NCBI GenBank assembly: GCA_027919835.1 | Contig: JANVFP010000026.1 | Coordinates: forward strand, 372,001 to 436,000 | Direction: 5' to 3' | Source: Lentinula raphanica | Taxonomy: Eukaryota; Basidiomycota; Agaricomycetes; Agaricales; Omphalotaceae | Length of the DNA: 64,000 nucleotides | Shown: in pieces, positions 48,999 to 57,844 of the stretch | How the letters are laid out: every line of letters begins with the position of its first letter | How positions within the stretch are numbered: position 1 is the first letter of the stretch | Position numbers and translations under genes: made by a program | The notes under the pieces: generated by a model | Told to the model about the DNA's origin: nothing | What the model saw: only the letters and a program-made list of their open reading frames with translations | The model's database searches: none

Positions 48999-50064
48999 CT
49001 ATGTGGGCGTTGGGGAGACACATGTCTCATTCATTGCATTCGTGAACGAGGGCAAATTCATCTTCGCCAACTCTGTCCGAATCCAATCGCATAACATTGG
49101 AAGCATCTCATTGCATTGTCCGCAATATTTGAGAGTGCACGGAAATTCATCCCGCCAAAGCTGGAGAAACAAGTTCTCTGAAAGCGGTTTGGCAATCAAA
49201 GACAGGATAGACCGGCTCCAGAAGGTTTTCCAGTAGAAGCACTCGCTACAGTGTCGCAAATCTGGGTCGCGACTATAGAGTTGCATGGATGCTTCGACGT
49301 AACGGTGACGGTATGAAATCTAAGGTTCTTGGTGAGAGGAAGGTTTGCTGAATAGTATGTATTGTTTTACGGACCCACGAGATGCATATGGAAGGATACA
49401 CTTTGAGTCTGCGCAAAGTACTTTCAAATGGAAGATCAAGGGTTCCTGGGGCTGCTGCATCCCGGATATCATCGTATCCGTGTTTGCAAGCGTATATGAA
49501 CACATCCAATGGGTGTTTGGACACGGCGGCTCTATGGGCCATCAGGTCACTAGTAAGGCACAATCTTACGAGGGAAACTCACTGCATCTGAACGCGACAC
49601 ATCTAAGAAATCTATGAAGCTTCAGCTAGTCCTCTCTTCAAGTAGAAAAAAGCTGACCTCCATTATAGCAGGAATAAAAAACTTTTCAGCTGCTTCTGCT
49701 AAACCCTGTAAAAGCCCGAACGGTATTCTATCGGATCTCATCCAACGTTGTCTGTGTGTCAACTGAAGGAGCAGTAACACGACGTCTGCTCTTTCAGTCA
49801 TTTTGACGACCTCGTTTGCAATTATTCCCGACCCAATGACAGGGAATGCATCACTAAAGGCTGCTAGATTTGTGCTATGTGCACCGAATCGTATCCCATC
49901 TTGAGACTGGAGGACCAGGTCAGTCTTCTGGGTGCAACCCGCTGGCAAAATGATCATCATTATCATTTTCATGAAGAGTTGGAGCATCAATCGGTAGTCT
50001 GACCTTCGCATGGAGGTATATCAACCACTGAAGATTGGTTTGTAGCAGATGCCTTCTCGATCAT
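48999..50064 (-). CDS. BTB/POZ-domain protein of the expanded Agaricomycete type
   Basis: The first exon encodes MIEKASATNQSSVVDIPPCE. It joins through an intron ending TTTTGCCAG to AGCTQKTDLVLQSQDGIRFGAHSTNLAAFSDAFPV, the A1/B1-B2 core of a BTB fold (strand, x-DG-x2-F-x-A/V-H). Helical parts follow: QGLAEAAEKFFIPAIM, LWAHRAAVSKHPLDVFIYACKHGYDDIRDAAAP. The C-terminus is the Cys-rich tail typical of these fungal proteins: RYVEASMQLYSRD, CSECFYWKTFWSRSILSLIA, YCGQCNEMLPMLCDWIRTE, ending SPTPT. BTB proteins mediate dimerisation and often serve as Cullin-3 adaptors. The fungal expanded set is mostly uncharacterised. One donor is GTCCGT. A TATTTAA-like box lies about 40 bp upstream. The gene converges on alpha-COP with 179 bp between stops. 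Confidence 0.8.
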
Positions 50065-50663
50065 GGTAGTAGTACTGTAGGATGGTTTTGGAGCCCCTGA
50101 GATTAAATAGGGGCTCTTTCAACTGAGATACTCAGTTTCAAATCTGGACTCCGATACTCCTGCACAAGCTAGTCTATTTCAGATGAAAACAGAGAATTCA
50201 CTCCATCCCTCCATTCTTTCCATGATGCATACATCCAAATCATGTAACTCTGATAATAACCTGCCAATGTTTTCATTTCTTATCTGGAACCAAATCTTTT
50301 CATGAACAGAAAACCACACGTATTGTGCTTGTCAGATTCATGTCCCATTAGGATGCCACCACCTAAGATGTTCTGAGAGGAAATTTTGGCCTTGTCAGGC
50401 TTCGTCATGTCATTGAATATACAGTGAATTCATTTCCATCTTCTGCAAAGAGAGGTTGTAATGCTAGTATCGTCACTAATCTCTAGCATCCTAAATAAGT
50501 CTGGACTCTGGAGAAATTGGATTGGCACATCCTTGGGGGGGGGGGAAGAATAATACGGGTTGAGGTTGAAAAAAGGTTAGAAGCGCCCATTTTGGGCGGC
50601 TAACGTTGACCATGTACAATCAAATTACTTCTGATGGCTTCAGGGCTTAGCTACTGCATAAAT
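50065..50663. other. intergenic region with an 11-nt G tract
   Basis: No gene is supported in this 600-bp stretch. It contains a run of eleven G residues (50535-50545) and a small hairpin GCGCCCATTTTGGGCGGC near 50583. The BTB promoter lies at its left end. Confidence 0.35.
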
Positions 50664-50711
50664 GTCCCCTTCGGGGTGACATACGAAAAATTTGGAACTC
50701 AGAACTTTTTT
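50664..50711 (+). ncRNA. U6 snRNA 5'-domain-like hairpin followed by a T6 run
   Basis: A TGTCCCC-TTC-GGGGTGACA hairpin is followed by ATACGAAAAATTTGGAAC. The order hairpin with a CUUCGG-type loop, then A-rich link, then TTGGAAC matches the 5' end of fungal and animal U6. After GGAAC the sequence departs from U6 and runs into six T residues (50706-50711). It may be a truncated U6 copy or a short Pol III unit. The likeness is by eye only and covers about 36 nt. Confidence 0.35.
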
Positions 50712-50769
50712 GCCTGAGCCGCAAATGCCGGATAGCCGAGCAAGCCGAATGCTGAGTAATGATTAAGTA

Positions 50770-51267
50770 ATGAAACTTCAATCGTGGGCGCATTATGATT
50801 TTGTTCAAGTCGTCATCGACATCGTTGATCATGACCTTCATCATCGATGGACAACAGCATCTACAGTGATTGACTTCGGTCTCTCACTCTACAGATGGAA
50901 CTCTGCTAGCTGTGGGCTGCGGCCTGTGCTGGTATCGCTCTCTTGTTCTCAACCACTTGACGACGACGACGCGTCTTCTCACTGCTTGCCTCATCTTACT
51001 TCTCTCGATCGACAACGGCGACCCGTCTTCGCGCGCTCACCTACGCTGGTTTTACCTCAAACTCTTCAAACCTGTATGAGTGCTTCGGAGCAGCAAGGAT
51101 GGGAAGAGCTTAGGGAATTCCTGGTAGACGCATCATTTACACATACGGAAGTGTGTTTCTATTCCGCTTCGTCTCATACTCATGTTCACTGATATTTCTT
51201 CTGACAGTGCCACGCTACATTGACTCACGAGCTTCTGCATCGTCAAGAGATAATGCCCTCCTCGTAA
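50770..51267 (+). CDS. weak candidate gene, unknown protein
   Basis: An open frame from the ATG at 50770 (MKLQSWAHYDFVQVVIDIVD) runs to HTE at about 51150. There a GTGTGT donor and an acceptor at TTCTGACAG allow a short second exon ending EIMPSS at 51267. The segment CMSASEQQGWEELREFLVDASF looks protein-like. No family is recognised. The frame may be chance in a GC-moderate stretch or an older decayed gene. The open frame further on (51153-51911) is likewise unrecognised. Confidence 0.2.
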
Positions 51268-51892
51268 CGACTCCCGATATGGAGTTTTTCATGCTCCCAT
51301 TCCCCACCGTCAAACACGCATGCGGCGAACGAACTACTTTGCCTAAGACGACACGCTCTACTGGCCTCAACCTAGCTGTATCTATGGTGGTCTTCCTGGT
51401 TCATTTGAGCAGTATCCCAAGGCGGCGCATACATGAACGGTTCAATACTGCATTCGTTAGTAGGTTTACACGCATGAACATATTGGCTCGCAGCTTCACT
51501 GTGTCTATACCCCCACCATCCCCCCCATCTACTCCGGCACAACCAGCATCGCGTCAGCCCTGCATTCTGGAGAGGTACGCTAGTAATTGTTTCGCACTCG
51601 GACGTTATGCTAGCGGCGTTTTGGGAGCTGTACAAAATCAACTTTTGGATGGGTGGAGCTGCTCATCATACATTGACGCCGCATTCCGTTTTCAAAGGCG
51701 TTCCATCACTCGGTACAACCGTGACCTGGACCGAAAGCAACAGAGTTCAGGACCGAGTTTCCTGTTGTCGACGACGATGACCTCACACCTATACGAATTG
51801 GTAAGATTTCATTGGCCCATTATTATACGAGGACTTTTTCAAAGGTGTATCAGAGACCCGCTACAATACCGCATTACATATCTTGAGATGAC
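51268..51892. other. open but unrecognised sequence left of the palindrome cluster
   Basis: A long plus-strand frame passes through this stretch, including TPDMEFFMLPFPTVKHACGE and a second frame reading AAFWELYKINFWMGGAAHH, but neither gives a coherent protein. It may be a decayed gene. No repeat or RNA is seen until 51893. Confidence 0.25.
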
Positions 51893-52116
51893 ACAATCCA
51901 CCCATGGGTGAATTGTCATTGACCGCTTCACTACTTTATTGGTAATATCTTGTATATCCTTACCGCTTCATCACTTTATTGGTATCATCTTGTACAACGA
52001 TCCACCCATGGGTGGATTGTCTTTGACCACTGTTGTATATGTATCACAGTAATATCTTGTAGACATGTATCTTTGGTGACCCAGAGATGTTAGTGGTGCC
52101 TCCCATGGGAGGCACC
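51893..52116. repeat. cluster of three palindromes centred on CCATGG with short tandem units
   Basis: Three inverted repeats share the centre CCCATGGG: an imperfect 24-mer with one mismatch pair (51893-51916), a perfect 18-mer (52000-52017) and a perfect 22-mer (52095-52116). Between them a unit of about 40 bp (ACCGCTTCA ... CTTTATTGGTA ... ATCTTGTA) recurs at about 51919 and 51959, with a decayed third copy at about 52023. Such hairpin-forming clusters occur at mobile-element ends or as protein-binding sites. I do not recognise the element. Confidence 0.7.
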
Positions 52117-52274
52117 TTTCCTAACTGCTCAAGTTTTTCCTACATTAGTCCTCCCCATTCATAAGTGGAGATACCCGATTTTAAAATTCTTATACATTAT
52201 GTTTTGTTTGGCATAAATACAGTGAAAAAGGCCAATAAATAATGGCTCAGGTTTTTGACTCTTGGTAAAAGTAA

Positions 52275-52311
52275 AGAAGATTAGCATGGCCCCTGCACAA
52301 GGATGACACGC
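52275..52311 (+). pseudogene. U6 snRNA central-domain copy (probable truncated pseudogene)
   Basis: Thirty-seven nt match the most conserved part of U6, from the AGAAGATTAGC that follows the ACAGAG box, through ATGGCCCCTGCACAAGG (the U4-pairing region and AGC triad), to ATGACACGC. They differ from the human sequence at one site. The 5' hairpin and the ACAGAG box are not preserved (TTGGTAAAAGTAA stands in their place), and the 3' tail is unlike U6. An AATAAATAAT element lies about 45 bp upstream. The U6 origin is clear from established sequence knowledge. That it is non-functional is inferred from the damaged catalytic box. Confidence 0.75.
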
Positions 52312-52476
52312 TTTTCCGGAGTGGTAGACCTACGGGTCTCAATATTTATTTTGCGATTTTTAGGGATTTTTGAGCATTTTTGCGCTCTGTACAACGATTT
52401 TACGTCGTCCCCTTCATTGTGAGACCCCCCCTTCATGCCGTACCCTTTAGAAGGTGTCAAAACACGTCCTCCGACG

Positions 52477-53005
52477 TTGTGCCAAGTTTCATGTAAATTG
52501 ATCAAGGAATGAATATGTTATGAATATTTGAAGTTGGAGTGAAATTGATTATATACTGCCTTTTGGGAATTTAGAGCTGTGTGGCAGCTACGCATGACTT
52601 CTAAGCCTCCAAAATACTACCAGAAGGTATACAAAGATATGTTCTAGTCTCTGGAATTGTGGAAATTTTTGTGTAAATTGATTAACAGATAATTGTTTTA
52701 CAGGTAATTAAAGTTGGAGGTACCAATAACCGAACGAAATTTCCAGCAATCCAAGTACAACTGTGGGAAGGCACTACATCACTCAGAAGCCTTCAAATAG
52801 TTGAAAAATAGGAAGAAATATAGTATCTAAGGTTGTGCCAAGTTTTATGGAAATTGGTCTAGAAATGATTTTTCTATGAGCATCCAAAGTTGGAGGCAAT
52901 TGGCCGACTTAAACGGAAAACTATGCAGAATTCATTCACTTATAAGGCTCTAAATCACCACTAAAAAGTGTACATTCACATTCATTTGCAAGGGCCATAC
53001 TGTTG
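52477..53005 (+). repeat. three-copy diverged tandem repeat, period about 176-180 bp
   Basis: Copies start near 52477, 52657 and 52833. Each begins TTGTG(CC)AAG-TTT, continues with an AAATTG block and then AAAGTTGGAG at constant spacing (52531, 52711, 52887), followed by a more diverged half ending near an AAGCCTC/AAGGCTC-AAAT motif. Pairwise identity looks moderate, so the array is old. No open frame spans the unit. I do not recognise it as a known satellite or transposon. Confidence 0.7.
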
Positions 53006-53022
53006 AGAATCGAGATTGTGCA

Positions 53023-53070
53023 TCCTTGTGCAGGGGCCCTATAGAACACACCAAGGCCCCTGCACAAGGA
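53023..53070. repeat. inverted pair of U6-derived 16-mers
   Basis: TCCTTGTGCAGGGGCC (53023-53038) and its exact reverse complement GGCCCCTGCACAAGGA (53055-53070) are separated by 16 nt. Both equal the U4-pairing core of U6, and the left arm extends a little further into U6 sequence. The pair would form a perfect 16-bp hairpin. It sits just past the 178-bp array, whose other side carries the longer U6 copy at 52275. Confidence 0.8.
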
Positions 53071-53427
53071 ATCAGGATGACCATTGACAACTGACTCAGA
53101 CTGCACATTACTTGAACGTACAAGGATCTGCAAAGTGCGATCACAACAGCCTTATCTCAAACCCATATGCAGTCCAGCTAGTCATATCGCGCAATCCAAC
53201 ATCATGATGCTTCCAAGTGGGATGGTATACGCTGAGACTCCTATCGAGATTAGTATCAGTATTTCGTTCAAGAAGCTGGGTATTTGAACTTGCATACTGA
53301 GATTGAGGGCATACACTCTAGCAGCTATAGTGAACGCAAAGCCCGTCGAGCATACACGAAACTAACCAATCTAGTTAGATCAATAAGCGATAAGTTCATA
53401 CATTCAAATTCAGCGAGGTTATATGAT

Positions 53428-54062
53428 CTAAAAGGACCCCACTTCGCTGAAATGCAAATACATCGTGAGTTCGTTACTGCTGTATCTCCTTCGACTCGTC
53501 TGGCGTGTGCTTTCTCTTCTATCCGAAGCCCAGCTTGGTCTAGGCAGTCTAAACACCTTAGTGACCAATCCGTACGAGATATCTCCCAATCTCGACACGT
53601 TCTGTAGCTTTGCTGGATCTGGTAGTCCCCGTGCATTCAATACATCTTTCCTGACATGGATGCATTTGATTAAACCAAATGTAATGGAGGACGTATTGAC
53701 ACCAGTGTCGGGGTGAACGTATCATATTTATCGAATAGTGCATTCGATCGAAAAAGCACTTTTTTGTGCATGCGACGTTCATTGATGATTGAGAGAAAAC
53801 GACGAAAACAAAAACGACTCACGCTGGGCTCGAGCTCTTTTGTTAATCCAGCCAATTCCCATTCCGAGATATGAGCTGGGGGATCAATTGAGACCGCATT
53901 CGCTTGCACGATTCAAGGAAGACTAATGAGGTTCACCGTGAAGTATTTGGTAGTCTTTTTGCCAATGAACGATGTAATCAAAAGTCAAATTTCTTTGAAT
54001 GACTCACCTGGATGTTAGCCGCAGTATCCTGGATTCTCGGTGCATTCATTGGAAAGATCATG
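53428..54062 (-). pseudogene. coding-like fragments of an unrecognised gene, exons do not join cleanly
   Basis: Minus-strand stretches read like protein: AVSIDPPAHISEWELAGLTKELEPS (about 53830-53905) and, further on, TFGLIKCIHVRKDVLNARG, LPDPAKLQNVSRLGDISYGL, KVFRLPRPSWASDRRES. GT and AG motifs exist, but no start codon joins these in a single open frame, and the exon before the first fragment (MIFPMNAPRIQDTAANIQ) is out of phase. A decayed gene or a missed splice pattern are both possible. Family unknown. Confidence 0.25.
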
Positions 54063-54287
54063 ATCTAAGGAGGGGATGGACTGAGGGCTTGGAAGAAACT
54101 AGAACAGCGGTTGTCGTTAGTTCAAAGTTGGCTATCCGGGATGCACTGGCAAGTTGAAGCTTGAAGCTCGAAGGATGAACGGAATTCGTGGGAAACACGC
54201 CCGCTTGGGCATCTCGCCGGGGCGGCTCATTCCGAGGACCGATATCTTGTTCTCTTTTCTCCACCTCTCCGAGCAGTCCTCAAGACA

Positions 54288-54422
54288 ATGCAAGACTTCA
54301 CGAAATACTCATATCCTATCACTCCCTGGTTCGAATCGTCTAATAAGCTTAACCTCTGGGCAATATCTATCATCTATGTCTTTGGCCAAAAGCAGCTGAA
54401 AGTTGAAACTTCGCGCTGGTGA
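54288..54422 (+). CDS. possible 44-residue protein with one hydrophobic segment
   Basis: An ATG-started frame encodes MQDFTKYSYPITPWFESS followed by a hydrophobic stretch (LNLWAISIIYVFG) and a charged end. The size and layout are reminiscent of tiny single-helix subunits of mitochondrial complexes, but I match it to none. The ATG context GACAATGC is acceptable, and a TCTCCACCTCTCC pyrimidine tract precedes it. Without expression data it may be chance. Confidence 0.25.
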   Translation: MQDFTKYSYPITPWFESSNKLNLWAISIIYVFGQKQLKVETSRW

Positions 54423-55129
54423 AACGACCTGAAATGACTCTGATGAAAGCCCGTGTAAGCTCGTGCCGGTAATCAATTAATCATCTCTGACCGTCTTTGG
54501 AACCTGAACCAGTGCTGCTGCTGAATATACCGTATGCTTGACTTGATGGAAGAACACATGGATGCGCGATTTGCATACTATTCCGCAGGCTCCCAGGACG
54601 TATGCATTTTGTCTCTGCTCGATATCGTCCGCTGTTTGTGTTGGCCTGTAAATTGACTTGCTCTAACAGGTAGTAACAGCCTTGAAAGTTGACAACCAAC
54701 ATATCCGGACTCCAAATTCGGTGTGCGAATGGCTCGTCTCCTCATATCCTCACAATACTGTTGTCGAGGACCATGGTCACTGCAGTTTGCAAGTCATGAT
54801 CGATAACGACTCGAAGTCAGACCTGGGCCTGAAGTTTGAACCATGTGCATAAACAGCCTTTGAAGACCTTTGATAACGAACAGTCGAGAGCGTGAGAATT
54901 GCTCAAACGACCTAACACGTAGCATCTTCGTGACGGAGGCGATATCTTCTTTACGCTGGTCGTCGAAGACCCAATCTGCAAGTCAAAGGTATAGTACCAC
55001 CTTGTGCTCTGCCTGTTCGATTCGAGACCCATATCTGTCTATGTTCTTGCCCTGACTAGCCCAAACATATCCCATTTCAAGTCATTCGATAATTTTGTAT
55101 CACCAAAACCAACTTCTACACCCAAAAAC
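54423..55129. other. intergenic region upstream of the duplicated-exon secreted protein
   Basis: No gene is supported in this 700-bp stretch. Small frames on both strands overlap one another. The promoter of the next gene should lie near 55000-55129, which ends in an A-rich leader (CACCCAAAAACATG). Confidence 0.3.
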
Positions 55130-56496
55130 ATGCGACTTCAACGTATCTACTGTGACACGAAAATCGCCATCCTTGGCATTCTCTGTATCTTGGGTACTGT
55201 GGCGGCTCTTCCGACGTTGAAGCCTTATCAGGTCAGTATTAAACATGAAAACACGAAGGTTGGCTGTAAAGTTATTTCTCTTTGGATCAGGTCCGGCGTC
55301 CAAGCTACCCCTCTTCCTCAACCTCCCAACCTCAGCTCCCTCTATTCGACTCTCAAATGATCCCCCAATCGCTGGCCAAGGTCGGGTATCAGTATGAATG
55401 GACAGTCACTATCTGGTTTCCCGGCAAACTCGAACTTGGTAACGATGTCGATACTCGATTTGACGCTGTTGCAATCTGCCAAAACATTGCAACCGCACTG
55501 CAACCATATCTGCCCCCGAACACGCTGTTCTACCTTCCAGGTCGGAGCATGGTTCCGCGCTGGGATGAAGATAACATGATTGAGTTTCAATACTCCGTGC
55601 AGCTGGGCTTGCCGTCTACCTTTAGAAAGAGGTTTGGCTCTGGATCTGGGAAGGTTCGGAAGACAGGACATTTTACCCTCGACACCACAATTTTTCCAAC
55701 AAAGGCTGTGCCGAAGAATGTCCCAGCTCTCCCGATCAACACTTATCAGGTGAGTATTCGTGATCCTGTCCAGTGGTTGCACATAAAACCAATACCTCTC
55801 ATATCAGATCTCGTACACGGAATCTCCCAATATCTTAGTCGACTCTGAGATGATCCCTCCGTCTCCCAAAGATATCGGGTTCAATGTATGGATAGCCACC
55901 ATTGCCTTCGACGCCCCGCTCGGCTTCGTCGAAGACAATATGGATTCTCGCTACGACGCTCTGTTGATCTGCAAAAATATCGCAACGGCATTGCAACCAT
56001 ATCTACCCGAAAAAACCCTTTTCCACTTTGCGGATCGGGTTCCGTACTGGAATGAGGAGAACGTGATCAAGTTTACTTACTTCTTGCAACAGGGCTTGCC
56101 GCTTAAGCCACAGTCCCGAAAGGAGAAGAATTTCGGGTCTGGGGAGGTCAAGAAGACTCAGATCTTTACTCTCAAGACAACGATTCACCCTCAAGAGAGC
56201 GCGAGTCCCCCAACTCATCGAGTGAGTACAACAAAGTTGTCCGGTTGTGTGTAAAGTTAAATTTCACTTATCATTTTCTGCAGGCACCGAGCTCTTCTCT
56301 CGCTTCGACTTCTACAAATATCGATCCAGTCAATCTTCGCATGAGAGTCACTGAGGGAGTGACGAAGAATGGAGAGCCAGTGTTGTCGACCCGAGGGGGA
56401 AAGGGAACTATGTCGAACAAGAAAGACTTTTCGGAGTTGGACAAATACCATCATGATTCGACGTTTAATCCCGCGGTGAGCACTGAGCAGTCCTGA
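55130..56496 (+). CDS. secreted protein with two tandem copies of one domain, encoded by duplicated exons
   Basis: The protein is 395 residues in four exons, all joined in phase 0: 55130-55231, 55291-55749, 55808-56221 and 56284-56496. Exon 1 encodes a signal peptide (KIAILGILCILGTVAALP). Exons 2 and 3 each encode one copy of a domain of about 115 residues. Aligned features are I-P-x-S, a DTRFDAVAICQNIATALQPYLPPNTLF versus DSRYDALLICKNIATALQPYLPEKTLF block, a WDEDNMIEFQYSVQLGLP versus WNEENVIKFTYFLQQGLP block, FGSG..KVRKT versus FGSGEVKKT, and FTLDTTIFP versus FTLKTTIHP. The only Cys in each copy sits in the AICQ/LICK helix. Exon 4 is a charged, disordered tail. I do not recognise the domain. 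A secreted lineage-specific protein is inferred. It lies tail to tail with a small secreted protein. Confidence 0.8.
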
Positions 56497-56608
56497 AAAC
56501 GAATGGCATGATGTAGGCTTAATTAGAAGCGGGCCCGCGTGTGGACGAACGACCACGAAGGGGAAGGAGAAAGGGTATGAAAAGATTCGATTTGAGAATA
56601 TGTAATAC

Positions 56609-57134
56609 TAAAAAATCTTTTTAATTTTCGACGTTATCTTATGTTCCAATGTTTTCGCTCCGTTTCCAAATTTCTTCACACAGGCCGTACAGGAAGAAGG
56701 CTGGAGAGGTAGTTTGTATACTTGAGGCAGCATCCTGAGCACAACGATAACTCACGAGGTCTTTCCCAAGCTCTACTGCCGCACCGATACAAGCTGCGTC
56801 GTTGACTACATCTGCAAAGCAGCGAGTCAGGGTGTAACTTACTAGCGATAGAAGTGAGTTTAGACTGACCGAGTTCCCCTTGGGCAGCAGCAAGCCCACA
56901 GGTAGCTACGCTTGGAGCAAGAGCCGTGGCACAAGCTAGAGTGATGGTCTTTGTGTCAGTTCCACTGAATGGTCATCGATTAGGCGTGGTAGACCCACTC
57001 TTCATAGTTTGGCCGTCGCAGCTTGAGGAATCCCGTCTCCACAGCTCTTCGCCGGTCAAGCGAGAAGGGAAGGGTCTGGCAAAGACCGCCAGAACGATAT
57101 AGGCAGAAAGAACAGTAAGGATAATGAAGCGCAT
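56609..57134 (-). CDS. small secreted cysteine-rich protein
   Basis: The signal peptide MRFIILTVLSAYIVLAVFA is followed by a pro-like stretch ending at RR (PFPSRLTGEELWRR, a possible Kex2 site). The mature part reads DSSSCDGQTMKT, then, after an intron with donor GTGGGT, CATALAPSVATCGLAAAQGE LDVVNDAACIGAAVELGKDL, and, after a last intron, PSSCTACVKKFGNGAKTLEH. Six cysteines are evenly spaced, enough for three disulfides. The C-terminus is Lys/Ile-rich. The length is about 120 residues. Proteins of this shape are effector-like or developmental in basidiomycetes. No named family is recognised. Exon joins fit GT-AG and keep all cysteines in frame. Confidence 0.7.
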
Positions 57135-57844
57135 ATTGAACTTGGATAGTAGTATCACTTTGTCGAACCCTTCGAGGTTAAGGCGATCGAACTAATGTCC
57201 AGCACAGTCGATAAAGAACTTAGTGGTATGAAGTTGCTGCTTTATATGTTGGCGATGTTTGCAGGATGCGGCTATGTCGGGTCATTCTTCGAACTTGAGA
57301 AAGGGCATACCGGGTTCAAGTCAGATACCCAATGCACTGTATGTTTTGACGATAGATGAAACTTTGAGAATCACCCACGTAGTTTTTTTCTAAGGCAATG
57401 CACACTAGCAGTTTGGAACCTTTCTGATACCAACGCTCAAGATGTTCTCCGAATGTACTAGCACCTCCGCTATACACGATATCCGCAAACACTTTAGTGG
57501 CATACACAAGGATCTCCTTGTTCCCTATCGCCTAGTGTCTAAATCATCATCATTGCCCACCACCACCTTTGCCTTGAAACCATCGATGATAATGGGAATG
57601 GCAAAGCTATATATGAGGAAATGGTTCATGATGCACATGGCAACCAGTGCCTCACCAGATGAGAACAGAATTATCAAGGGGACAAGTCCAAGCTATGAAC
57701 ATCCGAGTCAACAGCGCTATTCTGATGATATATTTTTTCAACTACAAAACAAGAACATGATACAACCTACAGTAGTACAGTAGCTCGCCAAATGGGTATA
57801 AGTTCTTTCACGAGCGTATCCGGAATTGAGTTTCATATCTGGTT
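57135..57844. other. intergenic region between two minus-strand genes
   Basis: This 710-bp gap lies upstream of the small secreted protein gene. TTTATATG at about 57241-57248 (minus-strand CATATAAA) is a plausible TATA box about 107 bp from its ATG. The frames at 57316-57507 (-) and 57442-57783 (+) oppose each other and have no family features. Confidence 0.4.

Noticed and set aside
52275..52311. A functional U6 snRNA gene
   Set aside because: The 5' stem and the ACAGAG catalytic box are missing and the 3' tail is unrelated, so only a derived copy is supported.
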